DNA of 64,000 nucleotides from JBECKS01 sp964557005 (GTDB taxonomy: Bacteria > Pseudomonadota > Gammaproteobacteria > Pseudomonadales > JBECKS01). The position numbers were made by a program, and so were the translations under genes. The notes under the pieces are model-generated. The model was not told the DNA's origin, searched no databases, and was given only the letters and a program-made list of their open reading frames with translations. Within the stretch, counting starts at the first letter, position 1; every line of letters begins with the position of its first letter. The stretch is from NCBI GenBank assembly GCA_964557005.1, contig CAZKYI010000001.1, forward strand, positions 62,001 to 126,000, written 5' to 3'. Below are positions 7,322 through 15,259 of the stretch, piece after piece.

Positions 7322-9001
7322 ATGACTGATCGAAAAAGTGAGCCAAGAAAACCCGCGCTTGCTGGTCTGGATTATCTGGACAAGATTTTTACTGTCCCTG
7401 AAGCGCCCGATTCTACCCTGGGTAAAATTGAACAAGGTATTTCTGAAAATCTGGCTGGTTTCCTGCAAGAAAATATTGTTGCGATTGAAAAAGATTTGGG
7501 CGAACTGGAACAGGATTTCAGTGATGCCTGCATTCCCGAAGACCCGATTTTTGTTTCCGAGCAAACCGAATTTCTGATGAGCAAGCTGGTTGCCCAATCG
7601 GTGCATACCGCTTCCCCAGGCTTTATTGGCCATATGACATCGGCGCTACCTTATTTCATGTTGCCACTGTCAAAAATCATGATGGCGCTCAATCAGAATC
7701 TGGTGAAGATAGAAACCTCCAAGGCTTTTACACCGATGGAGCGTCAAGTTCTGGGCATGATTCATAATCTGATTTATCAGATGAATCAGGAGTTTTATGA
7801 ACAATATATGCATAGCAGCAACCATTCGCTCGGTGCTTTTTGTTCTGGTGGCACGCTCGCAAATCTCACTGCGATGTGGGTGGCGAGAAATACCTGTTTT
7901 GCGCCAGAAGGAAAATTTACCGGCATAGAAAATGAAGGCGTGTATGCGGCACTCAAACATTCCGGTTATGAAGGTGCGGCTTTTCTGGTGTCCAAGCGAG
8001 GGCATTATTCCCTGTCAAAGGCTGCCAGTGTATTAGGCTTCGGTCGTGATGCGATGGTGGCGATTCCGACCACTGAATATGGCAAGGTGGATTTAAATAT
8101 CCTGCGCAGCGAATGCGAGCGTTTGACTCAGGCGAGAATCAAAATTGTGGCGATTATTGGCGTGGCGGGTTCTTCTGAAACTGGCAGTGTTGATCCATTG
8201 GAAGAACTTGCTGACATCGCCGCGCAATATCGCGCGCATTTTCATGTCGATGCTGCATGGGGTGGCCCCACCTTGTTTTCCAGAACCTATGCGCCTTTAT
8301 TGAAAGGGATTGAACGCGCTGATTCGGTCACCATTGATGCACACAAGCAACTGTATGTGCCGATGGGTGCGGGCATGGTGGTGTTCAAAGACCCTGCTTC
8401 GGTGGCCAAGATTGAACACCATGCCGAATACATTATTCGTAAAGGCTCGAAAGATTTGGGTAGTCACACACTGGAAGGTTCTCGCAGTGGCATGGCCATG
8501 CTGGTGCATTCGGGATTAAAAATTATTGGTCGTAAAGGCTATGAGTTGTTGATTGATCAGGGCATTGAAAAAGCCAAAGCCTTTGCCGATATGATTAGTC
8601 GCGATAAGCAGCATTTTGAATTGGTGACTGAACCACAATTAAATATTCTAACCTATCGGTTTGTCCCTGCATTTGCGCGGGAAGCACTCGAAACAGCACT
8701 GGCGCAAGGTGCGTGTGAAAAAGTTCAGGCGATTAACAAGGAATTGAATGCGCTGACCAAGTATTTGCAAAAAGCACAACGTGCCAGTGGTAAATCTTTT
8801 GTTTCAAGAACGAAAATTCCTGTCAGGCGTTATGGGCAAGATCACATTGTGGTGTTTCGCGTGGTGCTTGCCAATCCTTTAACCACGCTGGATATTTTGC
8901 AGGATATTCTTGCAGAACAAATTTCACTGACACAAACCAGAGAGGCGCAAGCTTATCTGGATAAAGTGCAGGAAACCGTGACACAGGAAAAAATCTCATG
9001 A
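7322..9001 (+). CDS. panP: PLP-dependent aspartate 1-decarboxylase PanP
   Basis: A 559-residue group II (glutamate/tyrosine-type) PLP decarboxylase. The PLP lysine is Lys342 in DAHKQLYVPMG; HVDAAWGG holds the Asp that contacts the cofactor ring, and CSGGTLANLTAM is the phosphate-binding region. Length and motifs fit the PanP branch, which makes beta-alanine from aspartate for pantothenate/CoA synthesis in gammaproteobacteria that lack the pyruvoyl enzyme PanD. The stop overlaps bcp by 4 bp (ATGA), so the two are cotranslated. A glutamate or cysteine-sulfinate decarboxylase role is the main alternative. Confidence 0.85.
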   Translation: MTDRKSEPRKPALAGLDYLDKIFTVPEAPDSTLGKIEQGISENLAGFLQENIVAIEKDLGELEQDFSDACIPEDPIFVSEQTEFLMSKLVAQSVHTASPGFIGHMTSALPYFMLPLSKIMMALNQNLVKIETSKAFTPMERQVLGMIHNLIYQMNQEFYEQYMHSSNHSLGAFCSGGTLANLTAMWVARNTCFAPEGKFTGIENEGVYAALKHSGYEGAAFLVSKRGHYSLSKAASVLGFGRDAMVAIPTTEYGKVDLNILRSECERLTQARIKIVAIIGVAGSSETGSVDPLEELADIAAQYRAHFHVDAAWGGPTLFSRTYAPLLKGIERADSVTIDAHKQLYVPMGAGMVVFKDPASVAKIEHHAEYIIRKGSKDLGSHTLEGSRSGMAMLVHSGLKIIGRKGYELLIDQGIEKAKAFADMISRDKQHFELVTEPQLNILTYRFVPAFAREALETALAQGACEKVQAINKELNALTKYLQKAQRASGKSFVSRTKIPVRRYGQDHIVVFRVVLANPLTTLDILQDILAEQISLTQTREAQAYLDKVQETVTQEKIS

Positions 9002-9474
9002 CGATTATTGAAGCAGGAAAAGCAGCCCCTGCGTTCACCTTGTTAGATCAGCATGGCAACAAGGTGAGCCTGAAGGATTTTAAAGGCAAGAAAAATGTGG
9101 TGTTGTATTTCTATCCCAAAGCCATGACACCAGGCTGTACTGTTCAGGCGCAAGGTATCCGCGATTACCACAAGGAATTTCAAAAAATCAAAACAGAAGT
9201 GCTGGCGATAAGCCCTGATTCCGTCGCACGGCTGGATAAATTTTGTCAACGTGATGCCTTGAACTTCACACTCTTGTCAGATGAAGATCACGCTGTTGCG
9301 GAAAAATACGGCGTGTGGGATTTGAAAAAATTTATGGGCAAGGAATTCATGGGCATCTTGCGTACTACTTTTATCATTGGCAAAGATGGCCGCATTCACC
9401 ACGTGATGGATAAGGTAAAAACCAAAAGCCATCACGAAGATGTACTTAGGCTGATTAAAGAATTGAAGTTATAA
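8998..9474 (+). CDS. bcp: Thioredoxin-dependent peroxiredoxin Bcp/PrxQ
   Basis: 158 residues with the AhpC/TSA fold. The peroxidatic Cys47 lies in MTPGCTVQA. The resolving Cys of classical PrxQ, five residues later, is absent (Gln52); the only other Cys is Cys83, so this is either a 1-Cys form or one using a distal resolving Cys. It reduces hydrogen and organic peroxides in the cytoplasm with thioredoxin. ATGA overlap with panP indicates coupling. Its stop faces ispB 7 bp away. Confidence 0.92.
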   Translation: MTIIEAGKAAPAFTLLDQHGNKVSLKDFKGKKNVVLYFYPKAMTPGCTVQAQGIRDYHKEFQKIKTEVLAISPDSVARLDKFCQRDALNFTLLSDEDHAVAEKYGVWDLKKFMGKEFMGILRTTFIIGKDGRIHHVMDKVKTKSHHEDVLRLIKELKL

Positions 9475-9481
9475 GCTTCGA

Positions 9482-10471
9482 CTAATAGCGTCTTTCAATC
9501 GCAAATCTGGCCAGCGCTTCCAGCGCGTGTTTGTATTTTGAAGCAGGCAAAATAGAACAGGCTTGAATCGCCTTGTCTGTTTCTGTAATGGCCATATCAA
9601 GCGTGTATTTCATCGCCCCTGTTTGCTCGATGATTTCGAGAACGGTATCCAGTTGTTCAAGGCTGCCGTGACGAATACATTCCTTGAGTAGTTTGCTTTG
9701 CGCTTCTGAACCATGCCTGATGGCATAAATGAGCGGGAGCGTGGGTTTGCCTTCGGCCAAATCATCGCCCACATTTTTGCCGAGGGTCTGGGCATTGCTG
9801 GAATAGTCCAGATAATCATCAATCAACTGGAACGCTGCACCCAGATGGCGAGCGTAATCTACCATCGCTTGTTCAATCTGCTTGCTGGACTGAGCGAGTA
9901 CAGGGCCGGATTGTGCAGCCACTTCAAACATTTTGCCGGTTTTATAGCGAATCACTTCCAGATAGCTGGCTTCGCTGGTGTCAGGATTGTGTGCGTTGAC
10001 CATTTGCAGCACTTCACCTTCGGTAATGTAGTTGGCTGCATCGGCGAGAATTTTCATCAAGGCAATATTGCCGACATCGACAATCATCTGAAATGAGCGT
10101 GATACCAGAAAATCGCCCACCAGAATGGCGGCTGCGTTGTTCCATTTGGCGTTGACGGTTGCCTTGCCGCGTCTGAGTTCGGATTCGTCTACCACATCAT
10201 CATGTAGCAGGGTGGCGGTATGCAGTAACTCGGTGATGGCGGCGACTTTGATGTGGTCTTTCCCCTGATAGCCGCACGCCAAAGCGCTTAACAGCGTGAC
10301 CAGAGGTCTGAGGCGCTTGCCACCACTTTTGGTAATGTAGTGGCCGACTTCGTGAATGAAGGGGACGTTGGAGCCGAGTTCCTCAAAAATCAATTCATCA
10401 ACAGCCTTGAATTCACTGCCGACCACCGAGCTGATGCTCAAAAAATCCGGTTTCGAGGAAGAGTCGTTCAT
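9482..10471 (-). CDS. ispB: Octaprenyl/polyprenyl diphosphate synthase
   Basis: A trans-isoprenyl diphosphate synthase of about 329 residues. Both aspartate-rich motifs are intact (LLHDDVVDE and LIDDYLDY) and GGKRLRP is the IPP-binding element. It makes the long prenyl side chain of ubiquinone. I chose the ATG at 10471 (MNDSSSKPDF) rather than the longer frame from 10516, because the added 15 residues look non-coding and run into the intergenic region shared with rplU. Divergent ispB / rplU-rpmA is a conserved gammaproteobacterial arrangement. Confidence 0.93.
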   Translation of the reverse strand: MNDSSSKPDFLSISSVVGSEFKAVDELIFEELGSNVPFIHEVGHYITKSGGKRLRPLVTLLSALACGYQGKDHIKVAAITELLHTATLLHDDVVDESELRRGKATVNAKWNNAAAILVGDFLVSRSFQMIVDVGNIALMKILADAANYITEGEVLQMVNAHNPDTSEASYLEVIRYKTGKMFEVAAQSGPVLAQSSKQIEQAMVDYARHLGAAFQLIDDYLDYSSNAQTLGKNVGDDLAEGKPTLPLIYAIRHGSEAQSKLLKECIRHGSLEQLDTVLEIIEQTGAMKYTLDMAITETDKAIQACSILPASKYKHALEALARFAIERRY

Positions 10472-10564
10472 GGTGCCCCAATCTGTATGCGAGGCGCTGC
10501 ATGCTAGAGAGGGCATTCGGGGCTGTCAATAGTAGCGCTTTTTGCATTTCAGAGCCGTGAACGC

Positions 10565-10593
10565 TTGCCTGTGCAGATTTGTTTCCGTAAAAT
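10565..10593 (+). promoter_or_regulatory. Putative sigma70 promoter of rplU-rpmA
   Basis: TTGCCT (10565-10570), 17-bp spacer, TAAAAT (10588-10593). It would start transcription about 95 bp before rplU, leaving a leader in which L21 autoregulation could act; no defined leader structure was identified. Confidence 0.6.
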
Positions 10594-10695
10594 GCGCCAC
10601 CCTAAAAAGGGGTTTCCAACCCTTTAATTTCTTTGAACAAGCCTTTTCAATGAGCCATTTGGCTAGCTTGAACGAACCTGTCTTTGGAGCAAATT

Positions 10696-11007
10696 ATGTA
10701 CGCAGTTTTTGAAAGTGGTGGCAAGCAGCACCGTGTCGCAGAAGGCGATGTACTTCGTCTGGAATTGATTGAAAGTGAAGCGGGAGCCAAACTGGATTTT
10801 GATAAAGTCCTGCTGGTGAAAAGCGATAAAGGTTTGAAAGTAGGCGCACCTTATGTTGACGGTGGCAAAGTGAGCGCCGAAGTGTTGACGCATGGTCGTG
10901 GTGAGAAAATCAGAATTATCAAGTTCCGCAGACGTAAACATTTCCGTAAGCAAATGGGACATCGTCAGTGGTTTACTGAAGTCAAGATTACCGGTATCAG
11001 CGCGTAA
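10696..11007 (+). CDS. rplU: 50S ribosomal protein L21
   Basis: 103 residues beginning MYAVFESGGKQHRV, the standard L21 start, and containing KFRRRKHFRKQMGHRQWFTEV, the basic rRNA-binding tail. TTGGAG lies 6 nt before ATG 10696; the in-frame ATG at 10684 would add an unsupported extension. First gene of rplU-rpmA, 36 bp ahead of rpmA. Confidence 0.97.
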   Translation: MYAVFESGGKQHRVAEGDVLRLELIESEAGAKLDFDKVLLVKSDKGLKVGAPYVDGGKVSAEVLTHGRGEKIRIIKFRRRKHFRKQMGHRQWFTEVKITGISA

Positions 11008-11043
11008 CACAGACGCATAACACAGTATTAAGAGGATTGAATA

Positions 11044-11304
11044 ATGGCTCATAAGAAAGCAGGTGGTAGTACCAGTAATGGTCGTGATTCCATATCGAAA
11101 CGCCTGGGCGTGAAGAAATTTGGTGGCGAGATTGCGATTCCGGGAAACATTCTGGTTCGTCAACGTGGCACCAAATTCCATGCCGGTAACAATGTAGGTA
11201 TGGGTAAGGATCACACCTTGTTTGCCTTGACCGAAGGCAAGGTAACCTTTGCAGTGAAAGGTGCCTTGAAGCGACAATATGTGAATGTGGAGCCAGTTGC
11301 TTAA
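11044..11304 (+). CDS. rpmA: 50S ribosomal protein L27
   Basis: 86 residues starting MAHKKAGGSTSNGRDS, the conserved L27 N-terminus that reaches the peptidyl transferase centre. No Firmicutes-type cleavable N-terminal extension is present. AGAGGA precedes the start. A strong terminator follows 26 bp after the stop, separating it from obgE. Confidence 0.98.
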   Translation: MAHKKAGGSTSNGRDSISKRLGVKKFGGEIAIPGNILVRQRGTKFHAGNNVGMGKDHTLFALTEGKVTFAVKGALKRQYVNVEPVA

Positions 11305-11330
11305 GTTTAGGCCAGACAGCAAATGAACTT

Positions 11331-11357
11331 AAAAACCCCGTTTTCACGGGGTTTTTT
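11331..11357 (+). terminator. Rho-independent terminator after rpmA
   Basis: AAAAACCCCG / CGGGGTTTTT stem with a TTTTCA loop and a T-run. It splits rplU-rpmA from obgE, although some read-through is plausible because obgE starts only about 35 bp later. Confidence 0.92.
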
Positions 11358-11392
11358 GTTTACGCAAGCGAAAATTTGAAATCGGGAAAACC

Positions 11393-12586
11393 ATGAAATT
11401 TGTAGACGAGGCAATCATCAAGGTTGAAGCAGGTGCCGGTGGTAACGGTGCTCTGGGGTTTCGTCGTGAAAAATATGTTCCCAAGGGTGGGCCAGACGGT
11501 GGCGATGGTGGCGATGGTGGCAGTGTTTATCTGCGTGCCAGTGATGCCCTGAATACCTTGGTGGATTATCGCTATACACGCCATTATCGCGCCAAACGCG
11601 GTGAAGGTGGCCGAGGCAGTAACTGTGCGGGTGCCAAATCTGACGATGTGTATCTTGATGTTCCTGTGGGTACTACGGTTATTGATGTGAATACCGATGA
11701 AGTGCTGGGTGATCTGGATAGCGCAGGCATGACGCTGATGGTTGCCAAAGGTGGGCGCGGCGGTTTGGGGAATGCACGTTTTAAAACCAGTACCAATCGC
11801 GCACCCAGAAAAACCACGCCTGGTGGTGAAGGAGAAAAACGGGAATTACGTCTCGAGCTTAAACTGCTTGCCGATGTCGGTTTACTGGGCTTTCCCAATG
11901 CGGGGAAATCTTCACTGATCAGCAAGGTTTCTGCCGCCAAACCCAAGGTGGCGGATTACCCTTTTACAACGCTTTTGCCCAGTTTGGGTGTGGTTCAGAT
12001 TTCACAACACAAGAGTTTTGTGATGGCCGATATTCCGGGCATTGTCAAAGGCGCAGCAGATGGTGTGGGCTTGGGTATTCGTTTTCTCAAACATTTGGTG
12101 CGCACCCGTTTGTTGCTGCATGTGGTAGATGTGTTGCCAATCGATCAAAGTGATCCTGCCGAACAAGCGGCTGCCATTATTGAGGAGTTGAGAAATTTCA
12201 GCGACATTCTCGCCAATCGACCGCGTTGGCTGGTATTGAATAAAATTGATTTGCTCGATGAGCAGGCGTTGGCCGAGGTGAGGCAATCGGTGATAGAGAA
12301 ACTGGATTGGCAGGGACCAGTTTTTGAAATTTCAGCATTAAGCGGACAAGGCACACAAGCGCTGAGTTTTGCGGTGATGCAGTATCTTGATGAAATCGCA
12401 ACACAGATTGAAAGCGATGCACAATTTGCAGACGAGCAAAAACAGATTTTCATTGCGCTGGAAGAAGATGCACGCATCAGGGTGCAGGAACTCGCAGAAG
12501 CGTATCGCGAAAAACGCCGCACACGCGGTGAGGCAGACGATGAAGAAGATGACGATTACGATATAGAAGTGCTGTATCAGGAATAA
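11393..12586 (+). CDS. obgE: GTPase ObgE/CgtA
   Basis: 397 residues. The glycine-rich Obg domain occupies residues 1-160 (KGGPDGGDGGDGGSVYLRA, GGRGGLGNARF). The G domain follows with GFPNAGKSS (P loop), a switch I threonine in YPFTTL, DIPGI (G3) and LNKID (G4), and there is an acidic C-terminus. It is an essential ribosome-assembly and stress GTPase acting on the 50S subunit. It lies directly downstream of rpmA, as in most bacteria. Confidence 0.97.
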   Translation: MKFVDEAIIKVEAGAGGNGALGFRREKYVPKGGPDGGDGGDGGSVYLRASDALNTLVDYRYTRHYRAKRGEGGRGSNCAGAKSDDVYLDVPVGTTVIDVNTDEVLGDLDSAGMTLMVAKGGRGGLGNARFKTSTNRAPRKTTPGGEGEKRELRLELKLLADVGLLGFPNAGKSSLISKVSAAKPKVADYPFTTLLPSLGVVQISQHKSFVMADIPGIVKGAADGVGLGIRFLKHLVRTRLLLHVVDVLPIDQSDPAEQAAAIIEELRNFSDILANRPRWLVLNKIDLLDEQALAEVRQSVIEKLDWQGPVFEISALSGQGTQALSFAVMQYLDEIATQIESDAQFADEQKQIFIALEEDARIRVQELAEAYREKRRTRGEADDEEDDDYDIEVLYQE

Positions 12587-12622
12587 TAAAAAGTCGAAAA
12601 ATAAAATATCAGGAATAACACA

Positions 12623-13756
12623 GTGAGCAGTATTAAAAACAGACAGGACATCACGCGCGCACGGCGTTGGGTCATCAAGATAGGTAGTGCTTTATTGACC
12701 AGAAATGGCCAGGCGCTTGATGAAGTGCTGATTAACAATTTAGTGCAGCAGATTTTGCAATTACTGCACGTGGGGAAGGAAGTGGTGCTGGTTTCTTCCG
12801 GTGCAGTGGCGGCAGGTGTCAGCAAACTGGGCTTGCCAGGCAGGCCAGAACAAATCCATCAATTACAGGCCGCCGCTGCTGTGGGGCAAATGAGTCTGGT
12901 ACAAGCCTATGAACAGGCATTTAAAGCAGGTGGTAAGCACACAGCGCAGATTTTGCTGACGCATGAAGATTTATCCAATCGCAAGCGTTATCTCAATGCA
13001 CGCAGCACCTTGCTTTCCCTGATTGAAATGGGCGTGGTGGCTGTTATCAACGAAAACGATACCGTAGTGACCGATGAAATCCGTTTTGGCGATAACGATA
13101 ATCTGGCTGCCTTGGTGGTGAACCTGATACAGGCAGACGTGATGATTATTTTGACCAATCAGCAAGGCATGTACGATCAGGATCCACGGGAAAATCCTGC
13201 TGCACGCTTGCTCGATGAAGTATCTGCCAATGATGAGGGATTGAAATCGATGGCTGGTGGCAGCAAAGATGGTTTGGGACGCGGCGGCATGATTACCAAG
13301 GTTCAGTCAGCAGCGCTGGCGGCACGTTCAGGTGCGGCGACGGTGATTGCGCACGGTTATGAGTCTGAGGTTTTGCTGAAACTTTCCAGAGGCGAGCGCC
13401 TTGGTACCTTATTGTTAGCCGATCAGGATAAGGAATCCGCCAGAAAACAATGGCTGGCCAGTCATCTTAAAATGGCAGGCGAGCTGGTATTGGATGAAGG
13501 TGCTGTCAAAGTGCTCAAAAATAATCGCTCCAGTTTGCTTGCTGTGGGCGTAACGCAGGTGAGCGGACGTTTTTCACGCGGGGAAATGGTGGCTTGTGTG
13601 GACGGTCGCGGAACTTGTGTGGCGCGAGGGTTGGCGAATTACAGTGCTGATGAAGCACGAAAAATTGCAGGCAAAAGCAGTGATGAAATAGAAAGCATTC
13701 TCGGCTATGTCGATGAGCCTGAATTGATTAACCGCGATAATCTGGTATTGGTCTAA
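12623..13756 (+). CDS. proB: Glutamate 5-kinase
   Basis: 377 residues from GTG 12623 with AGGA 9 nt upstream. The amino acid kinase domain shows IKIGSALL, VSSGAVAAG, INENDTV and FGDNDNLAALVV; the C-terminal third is a PUA domain (from about residue 285). It phosphorylates glutamate in the first step of proline synthesis and is normally feedback-inhibited by proline. It follows obgE by 36 bp, probably as one unit, and ends at a bidirectional terminator shared with rpsT. Confidence 0.96.
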   Translation: MSSIKNRQDITRARRWVIKIGSALLTRNGQALDEVLINNLVQQILQLLHVGKEVVLVSSGAVAAGVSKLGLPGRPEQIHQLQAAAAVGQMSLVQAYEQAFKAGGKHTAQILLTHEDLSNRKRYLNARSTLLSLIEMGVVAVINENDTVVTDEIRFGDNDNLAALVVNLIQADVMIILTNQQGMYDQDPRENPAARLLDEVSANDEGLKSMAGGSKDGLGRGGMITKVQSAALAARSGAATVIAHGYESEVLLKLSRGERLGTLLLADQDKESARKQWLASHLKMAGELVLDEGAVKVLKNNRSSLLAVGVTQVSGRFSRGEMVACVDGRGTCVARGLANYSADEARKIAGKSSDEIESILGYVDEPELINRDNLVLV

Positions 13757-13770
13757 TCAGGTTTAGCCAT

Positions 13771-13814
13771 AAAAAAAGGGCTTCAAGTGATGATACTTGA
13801 AGCCCTTTTTTTTG
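13771..13814. terminator. Bidirectional terminator between proB and rpsT
   Basis: Long perfect stem (GGGCTTCAAGT / ACTTGAAGCCC) flanked by an A-run on the left and a T-run on the right, loop GATGAT. It serves proB rightward and rpsT leftward. Confidence 0.95.
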
Positions 13815-13840
13815 ATGGGTTGTAATCGAATGCGCGGGAA

Positions 13841-14101
13841 TTAAAGAGCTTTGATTTGTGCGCTTAAACGGCTTTTATGACGTGCTGCCTTGTTCTTGTG
13901 AACAACGCCTTTGTCGGCCATTTTATCAATTACTGGAACAGCGGCTTTGTAAGCGCTTTCTGCAATCGCCTTATCTTTAGTTGCAATCGCTGCAACTATT
14001 TTCTTGACGCTGGTTCTGAATTCGGAACGCTGACTGGCGTTATGGCGACGGCTTTTGTCTGCTTGTCGTGCACGTTTACGAGCTTGAGCTGAATTTGCCA
14101 A
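13841..14101 (-). CDS. rpsT: 30S ribosomal protein S20
   Basis: 86 residues, highly basic, starting MANSAQARKRARQADKSRRH and ending SRLSAQIKAL, diagnostic for S20. GAAGGTAA precedes the start. It is divergent from ribF, the usual gammaproteobacterial arrangement. Confidence 0.98.
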   Translation of the reverse strand: MANSAQARKRARQADKSRRHNASQRSEFRTSVKKIVAAIATKDKAIAESAYKAAVPVIDKMADKGVVHKNKAARHKSRLSAQIKAL

Positions 14102-14189
14102 TGTAATTTACCTTCGTTTTATCAATGTAAAAATGGAATCAGATGTCAGGGTATACAAGCCTGCTTTACCCCCCCTGAAAAGACGCGCA

Positions 14190-14218
14190 ACTATGCCCAA
14201 GAGTCCTGATTTTGTCAA
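14190..14218 (-). promoter_or_regulatory. Putative sigma70 promoter of rpsT
   Basis: Reverse strand TTGACA (14213-14218), 17-bp spacer, CATAGT (14190-14195), about 90 bp upstream of rpsT. The -35 box is a perfect consensus. In E. coli the rpsT leader mediates autoregulation; here a leader of about 80 nt would remain. Confidence 0.6.
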
Positions 14219-14224
14219 TTATCC

Positions 14225-14255
14225 TTACCTGTACAGGGTTAAATCTGACTATAAT
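14225..14255 (+). promoter_or_regulatory. Putative promoter of the ribF-ileS operon
   Basis: A perfect TATAAT (14250-14255) lies 36 bp before the chosen ribF start. The best -35 candidate, TTACCT (14225-14230), is weak and 19 bp away. Confidence 0.45.
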
Positions 14256-14290
14256 ATGCGCCCTTGATTACCCCTGTTGTGACTGGATTT

Positions 14291-15259
14291 ATGAGGCTCT
14301 TGCGCGGTTTGACAGCAAGTTTACATGACCCTGATTTTGCGCAAGGGAGTGTCGCGACGATTGGTAATTTTGATGGCGTGCATTTGGGGCATCAATCCAT
14401 CGTTGCGCATGTGGTTGCCAAGGCGAGCGAGTTGAAACTGCCATCGGTTGTGATTCTGTTTGAACCGCAGCCTATGGAATTTTTTGCGCCTGAAACAGCA
14501 CCTGCCAGAATCATGCGCTTTCGTGAAAAGTATCTTTATCTTGAGAGTTTGCAGGTGGATTACCTTTTGTGCCTGCCTTTTAACCGCAAATTGTCACAAC
14601 TATCGGCCGAAGATTTTGTAAAACAGGCCATCTCCAACAGGCTCAATACCCGATATCTGGTAGTGGGCGATGATTTTACTTTTGGGCGCGAGCGTTCAGG
14701 TAATTTTGAATTTCTTGAGAAGTGGGGTAAATCGGTTGGCTTCAAGGTGCAGGATACCACCAGCTTGCTGCTCGATGGCGAACGTGTGAGCAGCACCTTG
14801 ATTCGCAAGTATCTGGCCAATTCAGATTTTGTGGCGGCAAAAAAACTGCTCGGTCGTGCTTTTGAATTTAGTGGCAAGGTTTGCTACGGTCAGCAGCTCG
14901 GTCGCAAGTTAGGTGTGCCCACCATTAACCTGCCGATTGCGCGAAAAAAAACGCCGATTCATGGTGTTTTTGTGGTTGAGGTTTCCATTGAACAGGACGA
15001 GGCTGGCGAATCCATCTGTTATCAGGGGGTTTCAAATCTGGGTACACGCCCCACAGTCAATGGCAAGGGCGTGTTACTGGAAGTTCATTTGTTCAACTTC
15101 AATCGCATGATTTATGGCAGCACGGTGCATGTGCGTCCCTTGATGAAAATTCGCGATGAAGAAAAATTTCCTGACATAGAAAGCATGACGCAAAGAATTT
15201 ACGAAGATATAGCCATTTCCAAACATTATTTTGCACAACAAGACACTATCCATGAGTGA
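14291..15259 (+). CDS. ribF: Bifunctional riboflavin kinase / FAD synthetase
   Basis: About 322 residues. The N-terminal FAD synthetase domain has IGNFDGVHLGHQ (nucleotide-binding HxGH) and VGDDFTFGRERSGN; the C-terminal flavokinase domain has GRKLGVPTINLP and GVSNLGTRPTVNG. It converts riboflavin to FMN and FAD. ATG 14291 (MRLLRGL) fits family starts; a TTG at 14264 is in frame but lies too close to the -10 box. It overlaps ileS by 8 bp. Confidence 0.95.
   Translation: MRLLRGLTASLHDPDFAQGSVATIGNFDGVHLGHQSIVAHVVAKASELKLPSVVILFEPQPMEFFAPETAPARIMRFREKYLYLESLQVDYLLCLPFNRKLSQLSAEDFVKQAISNRLNTRYLVVGDDFTFGRERSGNFEFLEKWGKSVGFKVQDTTSLLLDGERVSSTLIRKYLANSDFVAAKKLLGRAFEFSGKVCYGQQLGRKLGVPTINLPIARKKTPIHGVFVVEVSIEQDEAGESICYQGVSNLGTRPTVNGKGVLLEVHLFNFNRMIYGSTVHVRPLMKIRDEEKFPDIESMTQRIYEDIAISKHYFAQQDTIHE

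Noticed and set aside
10472..10516. Upstream start for ispB giving an extra 15 residues
   Set aside because: The extension is not like family N-termini and lies in the intergenic region facing rplU.
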